Source of the DNA: Burkholderia sp. H160
Lineage (GTDB): Bacteria; Pseudomonadota; Gammaproteobacteria; Burkholderiales; Burkholderiaceae
Assembly (NCBI GenBank): GCA_000173575.1
Contig: ABYL01000064.1
Coordinates: forward strand, 1 to 37,536
Length of the DNA stretch: 37,536 nucleotides
Reading direction: 5' to 3'
Shown: positions 35,826 to 37,536 of the stretch, one piece after another
How the letters are laid out: each line of letters starts with the position of its first letter
How positions within the stretch are numbered: the first letter of the stretch is position 1
Program-made: the position numbers and the translations under genes
The notes under the pieces: generated by a model
What the model saw: only the letters and a program-made list of their open reading frames with translations
Told to the model about the DNA's origin: nothing
Databases searched by the model: none

Positions 35826-36767
35826 TCAGCCTCCCAGAGCCAGATAAAGCGGCGTGCCGACAAACAGCGTGAGCGCACCGCCCGCGGCGAGAAACGGCCC
35901 GAACGGCAGCGGCTCCTCGAAGCGCATGCGGCCGCGCCACGTCGCCGCGAGGCCGATCACGGCACCGGCTACCGCGGCGATCAGCACGATCTGCGGCAGC
36001 GCGGGCCAGCCTAGCCACGCGCCGAGCGCGGCAAGCAGCTTGAAGTCGCCATAGCCCATGCCTTCGACGCCGCGCACGAGCTTGAACACCCAATGCACAG
36101 CCCACAACACCAGATATCCGAAGATAGCGCCAAGCACCGCACCATGCAGATTCGTGAACATGCCGTTGAAATTGACGATCAGCCCGGCCCACAACAACGG
36201 CAGCGTCAGGGAATCGGGCAGCAGGTGCGTGTCGATGTCGATCGCGCTCATCGCGAGCAGCGTTGCACACAGGCCGAACGCGGCGAGTGCCGTCAGGTTC
36301 GGACCGAACGTTATCAATGCGCCTGCCGCGAAAACGGCGCTCGCGATTTCGAGCAGCGGGTAGCGCGAGCTGATATGCGTGCCGCAAGCGGAACAACGGC
36401 CGCGCAATAGTACGTAGCTCAGAACCGGCAGGTTCTCCCACGCGCTCAGTACGTGGCCGCAATGCGGGCATGCGCTACGCGGCACCCACAGGTTGTAGCG
36501 CGCCGGCAGTCCGTCGTCGGGCTGCGGCTCGTCGGTGGCCTCGCTGATTTCGTCGCGCCACGCGCGCTCGAGCATGATCGGCAGCCGATGCACGACGACG
36601 TTCAGGAAGCTGCCGATCACCAGGCCGAGCACGATGGCGAACGCGATCTGCACGCCGGCGGGCAGGCTGGCGAACCCGAGACCGATGTCGCTTGCAAAGC
36701 GGCCTGGCAGTAAGCCCGCGAGCAGGTTGGAGGAAGTTTGTGACACGAGTGGAAGAGGTGCCTGCAT
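35826..36767 (-). CDS. pilD: type IV prepilin leader peptidase / N-methyltransferase
   Basis: PilD is an inner-membrane aspartic protease that cleaves prepilin-like leader peptides and methylates the new N-terminus, serving type IV pili and type II secretion. The 313-aa protein has a transmembrane start after about 38 residues, GSFLNVVVHRLP (52-63), a cytoplasmic zinc site with C100, C103, C125 and C128, then several helices. The two catalytic-aspartate regions are AIDIDTHLLPD (175-185) and GMGYGDFKLL (237-246). It follows the pilC-like gene after 27 bp and is joined to coaE by a 3-bp gap. The N-terminal extension before the first helix is longer than average, and a later start cannot be excluded. 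Confidence 0.93.
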   Translation of the reverse strand: MQAPLPLVSQTSSNLLAGLLPGRFASDIGLGFASLPAGVQIAFAIVLGLVIGSFLNVVVHRLPIMLERAWRDEISEATDEPQPDDGLPARYNLWVPRSACPHCGHVLSAWENLPVLSYVLLRGRCSACGTHISSRYPLLEIASAVFAAGALITFGPNLTALAAFGLCATLLAMSAIDIDTHLLPDSLTLPLLWAGLIVNFNGMFTNLHGAVLGAIFGYLVLWAVHWVFKLVRGVEGMGYGDFKLLAALGAWLGWPALPQIVLIAAVAGAVIGLAATWRGRMRFEEPLPFGPFLAAGGALTLFVGTPLYLALGG

Positions 36768-36794
36768 GGTGATGAAATGGATTCGGCTGCGATG

Positions 36795-37536
36795 CTACAC
36801 CACGTTGCCGAGTTGAATAATGGGGAGATACATCGCGATCACGAGGCCGCCGACCAGCGTGCCGAGAACAACGATCACGAGCGGCTCGCACAGACTCGAT
36901 AGCGTGCCGATCCTGTCGTCGACCTGGCGATCCGCAAGCGACGCGACATCGAGCAGCATGCTGTCGAGCGCGCCGGACTCCTCGGCGACCGCAACCGGCT
37001 GCACGACCTCGGGAGGAAAGCATTGCGCCGCGCGCATCGCCGCGGCGAGCCGTTCGCCGCGCCGCAGCCGCACGGCGATGCTTGCCGTCGCGCGATCGAA
37101 GAAGGCATTGCCGGTCGCCTGCGTGAGCGAATCAAACGCGTCGGCGAGCGGCGTGCCGGCCGACAGCAACGTGCCAAGCGCGCGACTCCAGCGCGCCGCG
37201 CACAACGTGCGCAGCAGTGGGCCGGCCACGGGCAGGTTGAGCGACACGCGCGCGAAGCGGATGCGCGCGCTTGCTGAGCGGCGCAGGACAAACGTGATCG
37301 CCGAGCTCAATGCGACCATCAGCGCGAACAGCGGTACGCTCCAGCGCGCGGCGCCCGCCGATAGCGCCAGTACGAACTGCGTCGGCGCGGGCAGCTTCGC
37401 GCCGAAGCCATCGAAGATCTGCTTGAACGTCGGCACGACCCACACCAGCAACGCCGCGGTAATCGCGATCGCGAGCAGCAGGATCGCCACCGGATAGGTC
37501 AGCGCCGCGCGCACTTTCGCGCGCTGCGCGGCGGCG
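36795..37536 (-). CDS. pilC: type II secretion system F / type IV pilus assembly PilC-like protein (partial)
   Basis: This is an inner-membrane platform protein of the pilus or secretion machine. Only the C-terminal 246 or so residues are inside the window; the N-terminus lies beyond the right edge. Visible are the first membrane region (ALTYPVAILLLAIAITAALL), then the second T2SSF domain with LCAARWSRALGTLLSAGTPL and ESGALDSMLLDVA. A final hydrophobic helix follows, ending MYLPIIQLGNVV, a typical family end. Upstream of pilD in the same direction, it fits the pilB-pilC-pilD arrangement. PilC versus GspF cannot be separated from this fragment alone; the neighbourhood favours PilC. Confidence 0.9.
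   Translation of the reverse strand, partial: AAAQRAKVRAALTYPVAILLLAIAITAALLVWVVPTFKQIFDGFGAKLPAPTQFVLALSAGAARWSVPLFALMVALSSAITFVLRRSASARIRFARVSLNLPVAGPLLRTLCAARWSRALGTLLSAGTPLADAFDSLTQATGNAFFDRATASIAVRLRRGERLAAAMRAAQCFPPEVVQPVAVAEESGALDSMLLDVASLADRQVDDRIGTLSSLCEPLVIVVLGTLVGGLVIAMYLPIIQLGNVV

Overview
This window is a chromosomal segment from a betaproteobacterium of the Burkholderiaceae, most probably Paraburkholderia or a close relative. The evidence is the high GC content with strong third-position GC, an Omp38-type trimeric porin, a meso-diaminopimelate type MurE, and a gene order (fadD, porin, coq7, complete mra/dcw cluster, peroxiredoxin, lpxC, dciA, secA, argJ, DUF815 ATPase, mutT, yacG, zapD, coaE, pilD, pilC) that I know from Burkholderia sensu lato. 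The genus is inferred from gene content and was not tested by any search.

Layout. Positions 1-3588 hold two divergent metabolic genes: an M20 amidohydrolase on the minus strand and a cytoplasmic molybdopterin/4Fe-4S oxidoreductase on the plus strand. fadD (3736-5409) faces a porin gene (6723-5533), with two back-to-back intrinsic terminators between them. coq7 (ubiquinone hydroxylase) follows. From 8125 to 25516 lies an uninterrupted division and cell wall cluster on the plus strand: mraZ, rsmH, ftsL, ftsI, murE, murF, mraY, murD, ftsW, murG, murC, ddl, ftsQ, ftsA, ftsZ. Seven junctions are 4-bp ATGA overlaps and I see no internal terminator. The only large internal spacer is the 116 bp before ftsZ. 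Together these genes make UDP-MurNAc-pentapeptide, convert it to lipid II, and build and run the divisome.

Downstream come a Prx5-type peroxiredoxin, lpxC (first committed step of lipid A synthesis) with its own TATAAT promoter, dciA on the opposite strand (replicative helicase loader family), and secA. Then follow argJ, a DUF815 AAA-type ATPase and mutT on the plus strand. These converge on a minus-strand group read from the right edge: pilC (partial), pilD, coaE, zapD, yacG.

Most of the window is conserved housekeeping sequence and I found no convincing novel multi-gene system. The non-coding stretches carry the more interesting signals. They include a four-fold 10-bp AAAGTG-type repeat array overlapping the mraZ promoter (a probable MraZ operator), a terminator-like hairpin just before argJ, large inverted repeats between the peroxiredoxin gene and lpxC, hairpins at the predicted 5' ends of the porin and lpxC transcripts, a possible SD-sequestering structure before ftsZ, and a separate promoter for zapD that fixes its TTG start.
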